Shown piece after piece: positions 25,120-34,700 of a DNA stretch of 64,000 nt. The position numbers and the translations under genes are program-made. The DNA comes from Candidatus Aalborgicola danicus (GTDB lineage Bacteria > Pseudomonadota > Gammaproteobacteria > Burkholderiales > Burkholderiaceae_C): the NCBI GenBank assembly GCA_016703945.1, contig JADJBC010000005.1:62001-126000 (forward strand), read 5' to 3'. The stretch's first letter is position 1, and the number at the start of each line of letters is the position of its first letter. The notes under the pieces are model-generated. The model did not search any database. It was not told the origin of the DNA and was given only the letters and a program-made list of their open reading frames with translations.

Positions 25120-25576
25120 GTGTCTCTTTGGGTGCACGTTGACTACCGTTGTGGTGGCAGAGTTTGGGGCAGTGGCCCCCGCCTCATGGTTTCAAATGCC
25201 CACAAATCGGCGGGGACCACTACCCCAAACTTTGCGGGTGGCTGTGTTGGATCGCGTGTCAGGAACTGGTAGTGAGTGATCGGTTTCCTGTAACCGAAAA
25301 CGGTATTCCCGCTAAGCAATCAAACCCCTCACTCCAGGCGGGTGGTGGGGTTTGCGGGCGCAGGCCGCACTTGCGGTTGCGACAGAGCGGGAGCACCAAT
25401 CAAAGTATTGACGCAGCAACATCGGTGGTCCAGCTCGGTTCGCCCGCGACGCGAGCCGGAGAACGCAAGCCACGCCGCCCACCGTGCGTGAGGTGCTTGC
25501 ATACAAGGTTACGGCCAGTTTTATGAATGAAACTAGCCGCTAGCCCAAGAAAACACTGCGTGGCACGCTTCCAAAC
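25120..25576. other. 457-bp gene-free stretch between the DUF2752 gene and hemL
   Basis: No convincing coding frame on either strand. It contains a large imperfect hairpin (25161-25231) and a copy of the 45-bp element (25540-25584). GC-rich anonymous sequence from about 25300 to 25500 can be read as a 64-codon frame on the minus strand, but that has no start signal or recognisable product. The stretch looks like accumulated repeat debris. Confidence 0.6.
25161..25231. repeat. Large imperfect inverted repeat (23-bp arms)
   Basis: The left arm 25161-25183 (AGTTTGGGG...CCCCGCC) and the right arm 25209-25231 are complementary at 21 of 23 positions, with a 25-nt loop. It could be a REP/MITE-like remnant or a transcript-stabilising hairpin. 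There is no T-run, so it is not a classical terminator. Confidence 0.7.
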
Positions 25577-25584
25577 CTATAGCA
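25540..25584 (+). repeat. 45-bp dispersed element, copy 4 (overlaps the hemL stop)
   Basis: It begins CTAGCCCAAG, has TGCGTG at element positions 18-23 and ends TATAGCA. It is diverged but keeps the length and both ends. Its last 8 bp form the final Leu codons and the TAG stop of hemL, which reads across it on the opposite strand. Confidence 0.5.
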
Positions 25585-26881
25585 GATTAAAAACCGCGTC
25601 CGCTGCCCCTATGGTCTCAGCCAGGTCTTCCTCCGTATGCGCCGCACTCACAAACCCCGCCTCGTACAAGGCAGGCGCAAAGTACACACCGCGCTCCAGC
25701 ATGCCGTGGAACAGGGTGTTGAAACGCTTGTTGTCGGTGGTCATGACCTTGGCGTAGTTCTGCGGCAGGCTATCAAACAGGAAGAAGCCGAACATACCGC
25801 CTTCACTGTCCACACTGAACGGCACGCCGGCCTTGTCGGCCGCGCCTTTCAAGCCGGCCATCAACTTCTGGGTCTTGGCGCCCAGCGCTTCGTAGAAGCC
25901 GGGCTTGCGGATCTCGCGCAGGGTAGCCAGGCCGCAGGCGGTGGCCACCGGGTTGCCTGATAGCGTGCCCGCCTGGTAAACCGGGCCCAGCGGCGCCAGC
26001 ATTTCCATAACGGCGCGTTTGCCGCCAAAGGCCGCAAGAGGCATCCCGCCGCCGATGACTTTGCCCAACACGGTGATGTCTGGCGCAAAACCGGGGATTG
26101 CTTTGGCGTACACGCTTTGGGCGCCGCCCAGCGCCACTCGAAATCCGGTCATCACTTCGTCAAAAACAAACAGCGCGCCATGCTCGGTACACAGTTCGCG
26201 GCAGCGCTGCATAAAGGGTACTGAGGCGCGCACAAAGTTCATATTGCCCGCAATCGGCTCGATCATCAGGCAGGCCAACTCTGGCCCATGTAATGCAAAG
26301 GCTTCTTCCAGTTGCTGTATGTTGTTGTACTCCAGCACCAGCGTGTGCTGCACCACCTCGGCCGGTACACCGGCGCTGGTGGGGTTGCCAAAGGTGGCCA
26401 GGCCAGAACCGGCCTTAACCAGCAGCGCATCGGCGTGTCCGTGGTAACAGCCTTCAAACTTCAAAATTTTGCTGCGCCCGGTGGCACCGCGCGCCAGGCG
26501 GATGGCGCTCATGCCGGCTTCGGTGCCACTGCTGACCAGGCGCACCATGTCCATGCTGGGCACCAGGCTCAAAATTTCCTCAGCCAGCTCGACCTCGCGC
26601 TCGGTCGGGGCGCCAAACGAAAACCCGTCCAATGCGGCCTGTTGTACCGCCTCAACTACGGCAGGGTGACCATGACCCAGAATCATCGGGCCCCAGGAGC
26701 CTATGTAGTCTATATAGCGCTTGCCATTGGCGTCCCATAAGTGGGGGCCTAGAGCGCGGGACACAAAACGCGGTGTGCCGCCCACCGCCTTGAAGGCGCG
26801 TACCGGCGAGTTGACACCGCCGGGAATAACTTTTTGTGCGCGTTGGAATAATTGAAGGTTGCGGTCAGTGTCGGGTGTCAT
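25577..26881 (-). CDS. hemL: Glutamate-1-semialdehyde 2,1-aminomutase
   Basis: A 434-residue PLP enzyme making 5-aminolevulinate for heme. The PLP lysine is in TVLGKVIGGGMPLAAFGG. SSGTEAGMSAIRLARG and FDEVMTGFR are also diagnostic. ATG 26881 gives normal length. The start overlaps the end of thiD by 17 bp, so hemL is probably coupled to thiD translation. Its extreme C-terminus (NLL-stop) is encoded within a dispersed repeat copy. Its product feeds heme supply for the cytochromes here. Confidence 0.97.
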   Translation of the reverse strand: MTPDTDRNLQLFQRAQKVIPGGVNSPVRAFKAVGGTPRFVSRALGPHLWDANGKRYIDYIGSWGPMILGHGHPAVVEAVQQAALDGFSFGAPTEREVELAEEILSLVPSMDMVRLVSSGTEAGMSAIRLARGATGRSKILKFEGCYHGHADALLVKAGSGLATFGNPTSAGVPAEVVQHTLVLEYNNIQQLEEAFALHGPELACLMIEPIAGNMNFVRASVPFMQRCRELCTEHGALFVFDEVMTGFRVALGGAQSVYAKAIPGFAPDITVLGKVIGGGMPLAAFGGKRAVMEMLAPLGPVYQAGTLSGNPVATACGLATLREIRKPGFYEALGAKTQKLMAGLKGAADKAGVPFSVDSEGGMFGFFLFDSLPQNYAKVMTTDNKRFNTLFHGMLERGVYFAPALYEAGFVSAAHTEEDLAETIGAADAVFNLL

Positions 26882-27800
26882 TGGGGGAGATTTCAAAAGA
26901 AGATTCTTGGGGGTCTTGATCGTCGCTGTCGGGGTGGCCCCAGAATAGGCGGTCGGGTAACACATTGCCCATGCCAGGTCTAAAGCCGCTTTCAAGACAG
27001 CGGTCCAAATAAGCCAACGCTTCCGTGGCGGACTCGGAGAGTTCTGTGCCTGTCGCGATAAGGGCCGCCAACGCTGCAGACAGCGTATCGCCAGCACCAG
27101 CGAACACGGCGTCAAATCGTTCGAACTTGTTCGAGCAAAGGACCGCCGTTGGTGTGCACAACACGTTGTCGATGAACTGGTCTGGCAGCGGGATACCCGT
27201 CACTAGCGTGTAGGGCACGCCAAATTCGTTGGCCGCCCGGGCGATGTCGCGCGCCGTGGGGCCCTTATCGGCGTTCCAGTCAGGTAATAGCCACCGTGAC
27301 AGCGTGCTGTGGTTTCCAACCAACAATGTCGTCAGTGGCAAAAGCAGTTCGTTGGTTGCATCTTGGTATAGGTCGATCTGGTCTTCCTGCCACCAGGACA
27401 AATCGGGCATGTAAGCAACCAAGGGAATGTCAGCATAGTCGGAGGCCAATTCGGCAACGGCGCTGAGGTTCTCCGGTGAGCCTACGAATCCGACCTTGAA
27501 GACGAGCACGGGCACGTCTTCCAGAATGGCACGGGCTTGCTCGGTGACAGCTTCATCGTCCATGCAGAAGTGGTCGTGTATCTCCGCGGTGTCTCGAACA
27601 TAAACGCCCGTCATGATGGGCAGTGCATGTGCCCCCACCGACGCGACTGCCTGAATGTCCGCCGTCAGACCGCCGGCACCGCTGGGGTCGTTGGCATTGA
27701 AAACCAAGACACAGGCACTAGGACCCTCGTCGTCGTTTTCGGTACCAAAATCGGGATCGGGAACTGCCGTCATGAAAGGGTCTGTCTTAGGGTTTGTCAT
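26865..27800 (-). CDS. thiD: Hydroxymethylpyrimidine/phosphomethylpyrimidine kinase
   Basis: A protein of about 311 residues in the ribokinase fold that phosphorylates HMP and HMP-P in thiamine synthesis. Visible are NANDPSGAGGLTADI near the N-terminus and the anion-hole/catalytic block FAGAGDTLSAALAAL. It is longer and more acidic than E. coli ThiD (266 aa), with a C-terminal tail rich in Asp and Ser. The start is uncertain: ATG 27800 and ATG 27773 are both possible and neither has a good ribosome binding site. It is divergent from rubA with about 93 bp between and overlaps hemL. No TPP riboswitch is seen upstream. Confidence 0.88.
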   Translation of the reverse strand: MTNPKTDPFMTAVPDPDFGTENDDEGPSACVLVFNANDPSGAGGLTADIQAVASVGAHALPIMTGVYVRDTAEIHDHFCMDDEAVTEQARAILEDVPVLVFKVGFVGSPENLSAVAELASDYADIPLVAYMPDLSWWQEDQIDLYQDATNELLLPLTTLLVGNHSTLSRWLLPDWNADKGPTARDIARAANEFGVPYTLVTGIPLPDQFIDNVLCTPTAVLCSNKFERFDAVFAGAGDTLSAALAALIATGTELSESATEALAYLDRCLESGFRPGMGNVLPDRLFWGHPDSDDQDPQESSFEISPNDTRH

Positions 27801-27893
27801 CAGACAGAATGGCGAAGATTGGACTCTCGCCAAGCGTTTTGCCAGTGTTGCTTCTATACAATCCTTGCATTCTATTCGAAGGCCCTTTAAGCT

Positions 27894-28067
27894 GTGAGCG
27901 ATACTAAAACCTGGATGTGCCTGATTTGTGGGTGGATTTATGACGAAGCATCTGGAGCACCCGATCACGGGCTCGCGCCCGGTACTCTTTGGTCGGCAGT
28001 GCCGATGAATTGGACATGTCCTGAATGCGGAGCGCGCAAGGAAGACTTCGAAATGGTTCAGATTTGA
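27894..28067 (+). CDS. rubA: Rubredoxin
   Basis: A 57-residue Fe(Cys)4 electron carrier read from a GTG at 27894. The two knuckles are CLICGW (with YDE...G downstream) and CPECGARKEDF, exactly as in one-iron rubredoxins. GAAGG lies about 11 bp before the GTG. Starting at the internal ATG would leave only one residue before the first Cys ligand and is less likely. It precedes pilG by 58 bp. Rubredoxin next to pilGHIJ is a recurring arrangement in Betaproteobacteria, but its part in twitching control is unknown. Confidence 0.93.
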   Translation: MSDTKTWMCLICGWIYDEASGAPDHGLAPGTLWSAVPMNWTCPECGARKEDFEMVQI

Positions 28068-28125
28068 AAGTGCAGTGCCGGTGTGCTCGTTTTAGCCGGC
28101 AGCAAATCATCAGGAGCAATGCTTT

Positions 28126-28524
28126 TTGAGTACCGCATCAACCAATGTCAGGGTTCTGGTCATCGATGACAGCAACACTATTCGACGCAGCGCAGAAATT
28201 TTCCTCAAACAAGGCGGGCATGAGGTAATGCTTGCAGAGGATGGGTTCGATGCGCTCGCCAAAGTCAACGATTACCAGCCGCAACTCATTTTTTGCGACA
28301 TTCTGATGCCCCGCCTGGATGGATACCAAACCTGTGCCATCATTAAGCGCAACACCAAGTACGCCAGCGTGCCCGTGGTGATGTTGTCTTCCAAAGATGG
28401 TGTGTTTGACAAAGCCCGAGGCCGCATGGTGGGCGCACAGGACTACTTAACAAAACCCTTTACCAAAGACCAGTTGTTGCAAGCGGTGCGGCAATTTGGA
28501 TCAGTTATGCAAGGAGCGAACTAA
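28126..28524 (+). CDS. pilG: Response regulator PilG (twitching motility)
   Basis: A 132-residue single-domain CheY-like receiver. The acidic pocket is IDDS, the phospho-acceptor is Asp58 (FCDILMPRLDG), and the Thr/Ser and Lys are in VMLSSKDG and LTKPF. It starts at a TTG at 28126, supported by AGGAG 9 bp upstream; an ATG at 28119 is out of frame. In Pseudomonas, PilG drives pilus extension and cAMP signalling downstream of ChpA. It overlaps pilH by 1 nt. Confidence 0.93.
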   Translation: MSTASTNVRVLVIDDSNTIRRSAEIFLKQGGHEVMLAEDGFDALAKVNDYQPQLIFCDILMPRLDGYQTCAIIKRNTKYASVPVVMLSSKDGVFDKARGRMVGAQDYLTKPFTKDQLLQAVRQFGSVMQGAN

Positions 28525-28889
28525 TGCCAATCCATAAAGTACTCATCGTTGATGATTCCAAGACCGAGGTCATGTTTCTTACGGACTTGCTGCAGAAGAA
28601 CGGGTTCGTCGTGCGCTCTGCCGAAAATGCCGATGAGGCCTTTAAGCGCTTGAGCGAAGAAAAGCCCGACCTGATTTTGATGGACGTGGTGATGCCAGGC
28701 CAAAACGGATTCCAGCTAACGCGCGCTATCAATCGTACGCCTGAGTACACCGATATCCCGATCTTCATTTGCACCAGCAAAAGTCTGGAGACGGACCGCG
28801 TGTGGGGCATGCGCCAAGGTGCCAAGGACTACATCACCAAACCGGTCGACGCAGCAGAATTGTTTGCCAAAATCAAGGCACTGGGCTGA
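28524..28889 (+). CDS. pilH: Response regulator PilH (twitching motility)
   Basis: A 121-residue CheY-like receiver with acidic pair DD at 10-11, phospho-Asp54 (LMDVVMPGQNG), Thr-Ser in FICTSKS and Lys in ITKPVD. Its ATG shares the last base of the pilG stop. In known Chp systems PilH opposes PilG or acts as a phosphate sink, favouring retraction. Confidence 0.93.
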   Translation: MPIHKVLIVDDSKTEVMFLTDLLQKNGFVVRSAENADEAFKRLSEEKPDLILMDVVMPGQNGFQLTRAINRTPEYTDIPIFICTSKSLETDRVWGMRQGAKDYITKPVDAAELFAKIKALG

Positions 28890-28901
28890 TTCCCTGATCC
28901 C

Positions 28902-29432
28902 ATGGCCAATCGCGAAGCACTTCGAGAACTCCAGACCCGACTCGCCAGTCGCCTGCAGGCTGCCCGTACGGAGGGCATGTCCGTGGCGTGGCTGGCCTTG
29001 CGCGTCGGTGGAATGAATCTTCTCTTTCCATTGGGTCAATCTGGCGAGATTTTTCCATTGACCAGCTTACAGCCGGTTCCCTATTCCCGCGCTTGGTTTC
29101 GCGGTGTACTGAATATTCGCGGTGGTCTGTATGGTGTGGTGGATTTGGCCGCCTTTTTGGCGGAAGATGGCGGCGGCGCAAGATTGGAGCCTCCAGCACA
29201 GGACCCCACCGTCGTGACATTGAACATTGCCTTAGAAGTCAACTGTGCGTTGCAAGTTGATGGTCTCTTGGGGTTGCGCGGGACTGACGGGTTTGCCTCG
29301 TCATCGCCTCCTGACCCGACTTCACCGCCCTATTTTGGTAACCAGTTTCTGGACACTGCTGGGGAGCGGTGGCAGGAAATCGATTTGCGTATTTTGTCCC
29401 AAACCCCTCAATTTTTGAGCATCAGCGCTTAG
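28902..29432 (+). CDS. pilI: CheW-like adaptor PilI
   Basis: A 176-residue CheW-domain protein that links the PilJ receptor to the ChpA kinase. A CheW fold is indicated by FPLGQSGEIFPLTSLQPVPYS and FRGVLNIRGGLYGVVDLAAFL (the conserved NxRG turn). A helical N-terminal extension of about 30 residues precedes the domain. It lies 12 bp after pilH in the same operon. Confidence 0.92.
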   Translation: MANREALRELQTRLASRLQAARTEGMSVAWLALRVGGMNLLFPLGQSGEIFPLTSLQPVPYSRAWFRGVLNIRGGLYGVVDLAAFLAEDGGGARLEPPAQDPTVVTLNIALEVNCALQVDGLLGLRGTDGFASSSPPDPTSPPYFGNQFLDTAGERWQEIDLRILSQTPQFLSISA

Positions 29433-29452
29433 ACCTTCCGTAAGGCTTTATT

Positions 29453-31732
29453 ATGTCCGTCGTCGAAAAACTGAAAAACATTTTTGCCAAAAAACCGTCG
29501 GAGTCAGAGCTGGATTCCCGACTTAGTCTTGCCATGCCGGAAGAGTCTTCCAATGCCATGGCGGGGGAAACGGTGCAGGATGACGAACCGGTGCCGGTTT
29601 CACCGATGGCGTCTATCGGCAAAGCAGCGGCAGCTGACGCCGAGGCCCCGAATCCCGTTGCTGGCGACTTGGTTTCTTTGCCGGGTCTGGGCAGCCGAAC
29701 GGTGGTTGAACAGCAGCGCACCTTATTCACGTTGTTGGGTGCCTCTTTGCTGATTTTGGCGGGGGTCACGTTCTACGCTCTGAACCAATCGGAAAACGTG
29801 GCGCGTCAATTGGGCGCCACGGGTCAGGCGCTGATGCAGTCACAGCGACTGGCCAAATCCGTTTCACAGGCCGTGGTGGGCAGCGCCCAGGCTTTTCCTG
29901 ACGTTTCAGACAGCGCCGGCGTGTTGTCCAAGACAACGCGTGGTCTGCAAAACAGTGATGACGAGCTTCGCCTAAAGGCGTTGGGCGACAGTTACACGCC
30001 CGAACTGGAGAAGATCATGCCCTTGGTGGACCGTGCTGAAAAAAGCGCGAAGGCCGTCATGAGTCAGCAAAAAATCTTGACTCAAATTGGGTCCGCCTTG
30101 CGCTTGATCAACCGCCAATCGTCCGACTTGTTTGAAATTGCGGAAACGATCCTGGCGATGAAGTTGCAGCAAAATGCGCCATCGGTCGAGATTTCCGCAG
30201 TGGGTCAGTTGGTGATGCTGACCCAACGTATTGGCAAGTCGTCCAACGAGTTCCTGACGGCGGAAGGTGTCAGCCCCGAGGCTGTCTTCTTGCTGGGTAA
30301 AGATCTGAATACTTTCAAGGAAATTTCTCAGGGCCTTCTGACCGGTAGCCAAGAGTTGCGGCTGGTCGCGTCCAAAGACGCAGCGACCCGTGAACAACTT
30401 GAGGCGTTGATCACGATGTACGAAGAAACGCGGGTTCAGGCCAGCGCGATTTTGGGCAATTTGCAGGGCCTGGTGTCTGCCCGCGAAGCGCAGGATGCAA
30501 TTATTGCGGACAGTGAACCTCTGCGGCGTAACTTGGAAGAGGTGCAGACCGAGTTGTCGGGTCAGACCGGTATCGGTGGCGGGGCGCTAACAGTGCTTGT
30601 TCTGGCCGCGGCCTTTGCGCTGACTTGCGCTGGGGGTCTGTCCTATGTTCAGTTGCAGGATAGTCGTCGTCGCCAGGTGGTTGCGGAAGACCAGCGGATT
30701 GAAGCCGAGCGCCAAGAACATGAAGCCAAGCGGGTAAACGACGCTAATCAGGCCGCCATTTTGCGTTTGATGAATGAGTTGCAGACCGTTGCGGAGGGAG
30801 ATTTGACCCAAGAGGCAACTGTGACCGAAGACATTACCGGCGCCATTGCTGACTCGGTGAACTACACGGTGGAAGAGTTGCGCTCATTGGTTTCCAACGT
30901 GCAAAACACAGCGTCTCGAGTTGCGCAGACGACGGCCGATGTGGATGCTACTTCGACCGAACTGCTGGCGGCCTCCAACGAACAATTGCATGAAATCCGT
31001 GAGACCGGCCGATCCGTTGTGGATATGGCGGGTCGCATTAACGAAGTGTCCGCGCAAGCGCAGGAATCGGCGACCGTTGCACGCCAGTCCCTGCAGGCCG
31101 CAGAGTCCGGCCTGAAGGCGGTGCAGGATGCCATCGGCGGTATGAACTCCATCCGCGACCAGATTCAGGAAACGTCCAAGCGCATCAAGCGACTGGGCGA
31201 GTCGTCCCAGGAGATTGGTGAAATTACCGAGCTGATCTCGGACATTACCGAACAGACCAACGTTCTGGCTTTGAACGCTGCTATCCAGGCAGCGAGTGCT
31301 GGCGAAGCGGGCCGCGGCTTCTCAGTGGTTGCGGAAGAGGTGCAGCGGTTGGCTGAACGCTCTGCAGACGCGACACGCCAGATCTCGGCGCTGGTGAAGG
31401 CGATTCAGACGGATACACAGGATGCGATCGGCGCTATGGAGCGGTCCACACAAGGTGTGGTTGAAGGAGCGAAACTGTCCGATAACGCCGGTACGGCGCT
31501 GACCGAGATTGACCGCGTGTCGCGGCAGGTGGCAGACCTGATTGAGCAGATTTCCAGTTCCGCATCGCGAGAAGCCGGTCTGGCCAATGTGGTGGCCGAC
31601 AATATTCAGCACATTTTCGCGGTGACGGAACAGACCGGAGAAGGTACACGTGTTACAGCGACCCAGGTGCGTGAATTGTCACGCATGGCGGAAGAGCTGC
31701 GTCAGTCGGTTTCGCGCTTCAAGATCGCCTAA
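29453..31732 (+). CDS. pilJ: Methyl-accepting chemotaxis protein PilJ
   Basis: A 759-residue receptor of the Chp pilus system. A long cytoplasmic N-terminal leader (about 90 residues) precedes TM1 (about 93-113). Two helical PilJ-type periplasmic modules follow. TM2 lies at about 376-400, followed by HAMP and a signalling hairpin with the conserved tip LALNAAIQAASAGEAGRGF and VAEEVQRLAERSADAT (about 603-640). In Pseudomonas PilJ senses surface contact through PilA. No CheR (PilK) or CheB (ChpB) gene follows, so adaptation may be missing or encoded elsewhere. Confidence 0.94.
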   Translation: MSVVEKLKNIFAKKPSESELDSRLSLAMPEESSNAMAGETVQDDEPVPVSPMASIGKAAAADAEAPNPVAGDLVSLPGLGSRTVVEQQRTLFTLLGASLLILAGVTFYALNQSENVARQLGATGQALMQSQRLAKSVSQAVVGSAQAFPDVSDSAGVLSKTTRGLQNSDDELRLKALGDSYTPELEKIMPLVDRAEKSAKAVMSQQKILTQIGSALRLINRQSSDLFEIAETILAMKLQQNAPSVEISAVGQLVMLTQRIGKSSNEFLTAEGVSPEAVFLLGKDLNTFKEISQGLLTGSQELRLVASKDAATREQLEALITMYEETRVQASAILGNLQGLVSAREAQDAIIADSEPLRRNLEEVQTELSGQTGIGGGALTVLVLAAAFALTCAGGLSYVQLQDSRRRQVVAEDQRIEAERQEHEAKRVNDANQAAILRLMNELQTVAEGDLTQEATVTEDITGAIADSVNYTVEELRSLVSNVQNTASRVAQTTADVDATSTELLAASNEQLHEIRETGRSVVDMAGRINEVSAQAQESATVARQSLQAAESGLKAVQDAIGGMNSIRDQIQETSKRIKRLGESSQEIGEITELISDITEQTNVLALNAAIQAASAGEAGRGFSVVAEEVQRLAERSADATRQISALVKAIQTDTQDAIGAMERSTQGVVEGAKLSDNAGTALTEIDRVSRQVADLIEQISSSASREAGLANVVADNIQHIFAVTEQTGEGTRVTATQVRELSRMAEELRQSVSRFKIA

Positions 31733-31786
31733 TCGCGGACCCGGTCGCGTCCCCACCGAATAGAGTTCCCAGGAGATCCCGAACCC

Positions 31787-34700
31787 ATGTCATCGAATCC
31801 TGCCGCTCCCGGCGACAATGAACTGGCGGCCAGTGATCTCGGTCCCTTGGCCTGGGTTCTGGATGAACTGCGCAAATCGTTGGACGGCGCAACCAAAGCG
31901 TTAAAGCGCTTTGTACGTGATGCTGAGATGGCGCGAGGCTCCAACCTTGCTGAAGTCGATGCAAGCCACCTTCGAATCGCCAGACAACAGTTGCACCAAG
32001 CCGTTGGTGCGTTGGAAATGGTGGGCCTGGGAGCACCCGCAAAAATGCTGCGGGTCATGGAGGGGTTGGCCCAGAAATTTGTCCAGCGACCGGAGCTGTG
32101 CAGTGACGACGCTGCGAACAAGGTAGAACGTGCCAGTTTTGCGCTCACTGAGTATCTGGAGGGCGTTCTTAAAGGCAAAAGTGCGTCATCCGTGGCACTA
32201 TTTCCGCAATACCGGGCCATTGCAGAGTTGGCTGGTGGCGATCAGGCCCACCCGGCCGATTTGTGGCCGGTCGAGTGGCGATGGCTCGATATCGCTCCGC
32301 TGTCAGGTCAGTCAGCACTGACCTTTACACCCGGCCTGCGGGGTCAAATGGATCAAGCAATCCTCCAGGTTATGCGCACTGGGGATGCAAAATCCGCGCG
32401 ACGTTTGGGTGAGCAGAGTGCAGGGCTGGCAGCCGGCCAGTTGGCTACGGAAGCGCGTACTTTTTGGATGATTTGCGCGGGTTTTTTCGAAGGTCTTGCA
32501 TTTGGGGTTTGTCCGGTCGACGTATTCACAAAACGCGCTGCATCCAAGGTCTTGCGCCAATACGCTAGTTTGGCTCGCGGTGATCTGAGTATCTCTGATC
32601 GGTTGGCGCATGAACTGGTCTTCTTTTGTTCGATCTCCGTCCCGAAAGAAGGGCAAGAAGCGCCGGCTTTGAGGGCAGTTCGCAAAGTTTATGGCTTGGC
32701 ACGCAGCAAGCCGGTTCAGTATGAGGTTGAGCAGTTTGGACGTTTTGACCCGGCGCTGATGGTCTTGGCGCGAAAACGCATCGCTGCCGCTGCAGAAACT
32801 TGGTCGGCCTTGGCTGGTGGAGACACCAATCGACTAAAGGTAGCTACAGAACAATTTGGCGCAGTGGCAGAGTCAATTGTCAAGCTGCACCCCGAAAGTG
32901 GTGATCTCGGCCGTGCGTTGGTGCGGGCGATCGACACAACAGTTCGGTCCGGCGGTGCGCCCGCAGCACCGGTTGCGATGGAAGTCGCCACGTCCATCCT
33001 ATACCTCGAAGCAGCCTACGACGACTTGGATCCGACCGAGTCCAACATGGCTGAGCGCAGTGAACGACTGGCCCAGCGCTTGGAACATGTCAGCGCGGGC
33101 GGACAACCTGAGCCTCTGGAAACATGGATGGAGGAACTTTATCGCCGGGTGAGTGACCGACAGACCATGGGTAGCGTGGTTGACGAGTTGCGATCATCCC
33201 TCGCTGAAGTTGAAAGATCCTTGGATCAGTTTTTCAGGAATCCTCAAGACAAAGCGCCTCTGCGAGAGGTGCCAAGTCAATTGGCGCAAATGCGCGGCGT
33301 GTTTTCGGTTTTGGGTCTGGAACAACCTTCTTTGGCAGCGCTGCGCATGCGCAGCAGCGTTGAGCAGTTCTTGGTCGACGATATCGATGAGGCCACGGCG
33401 AGAACAGGCATATTTGAAAAGCTGGGGAATAGCCTTGGCGCCATGGGGTTTCTGATCGACATGCTTAGCTACCAGCGGGCGCTGGCGAAGCAGCTGTTTG
33501 TGTACGATGAGGATCTTGGAGAGTTCAAGCCCCTGATGGGGCGTGAACGTGTTACTTCTCATGAACCTGAACTGGTTCTGGACGAAGCGCCAACACCGAA
33601 AGCGGCCTCTGGTGCTCAGCCCACTGAACCGGGCGAAGCGCAACACCTTGATCTCGAGATTTTGGAAAGCTTGCCTGCCACCAAACCTGTTGCAGTGCAA
33701 GTTGTGGCTCCTGCGCCAGCGGCAGCCGTTGATCTGTCAGACGATGAAGCGGAGTTGATTGACATCTTTTTGGAAGAAGCCCGTGAGGTGGTGCAAAACG
33801 GACTCATTGCTTCCAAGGCATTGGCTGAAGATCCTTCCAACCTCGCTGAACAAACCACTTTGCGGCGTGCATTCCACACCCTCAAAGGCAGCTCTCGCAT
33901 GGTGGGTCTTAACGAGTTTGGCGAAGCAGCCTGGTCGTTCGAGCAGTTGCTCAATAACTGGCTTGCCGAGCAGCGGCCTGCCAGCGCTGATTTGATCGAG
34001 GCGTCTCGGTCGGCCATGCAAGCATTTGGGCTTTGGGTAGAAGATATTGCCAGTCAATCGGCGGTGCCATGGAATGCGCAAGAGTTCCGACGGGCGTCGG
34101 ATGGTTTGCGCCTCCAAGGGCGATGGGTACCTCTGCAAATACCCGCTGGCCCAGCATCGCCTCAGCCGTCCATCGCACCTGAGTCGGCGTTGCCAGCAGC
34201 TGAGTCTGTGGCGCCACGCGCGGAACTCGCGCTCACTCAGTCCCCTGATGACCTGCCTCTTGAGCCGTCGCCGACAGCTGTCGCACAGGAAACAGACGCT
34301 GATCAAGCACGCCCAGATTTCGCCGCTACACAAACTTTCGGGTTCGAATCCACGCAGGCCTTCCAGGCAGCCGATGCCTTCCAGACCGCAACCGAAGTCA
34401 CTGAAATCGATTTTGGAGATTTTGACTTCGGTCAGGCACCGGCGGCACCTGCGGTAGAACCGACTCCCGGACCTGAAGTTCTTGCCGAGCCAGAGATCAC
34501 GTCCGAGTTTGGTGATACGACTGAACCCGAAGCCGAAGCCGAAATTGCAGTTCTTGTGACGCCTGACTTGGAACTTGGTCAATCGGAAGTCTTGGATTTG
34601 GGCGAAATGGTCGAGGCAGCGCAACCAGCGCCCTTGCCCGAGCCTGTGGAGACGCTGGCGTCTCTGCAGGACGATTCTGTGGCGGAGCTGGATCTGACGG

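Noticed and set aside
25312..25506. A 64-codon minus-strand frame in the hemL upstream gap
   Set aside because: No start signal or recognisable domain; the region looks like repeat debris.
34338..34352. A T-arm-like GGTTCGAATCC on the plus strand
   Set aside because: It lies inside chpA coding sequence and no acceptor or anticodon arm can be formed.
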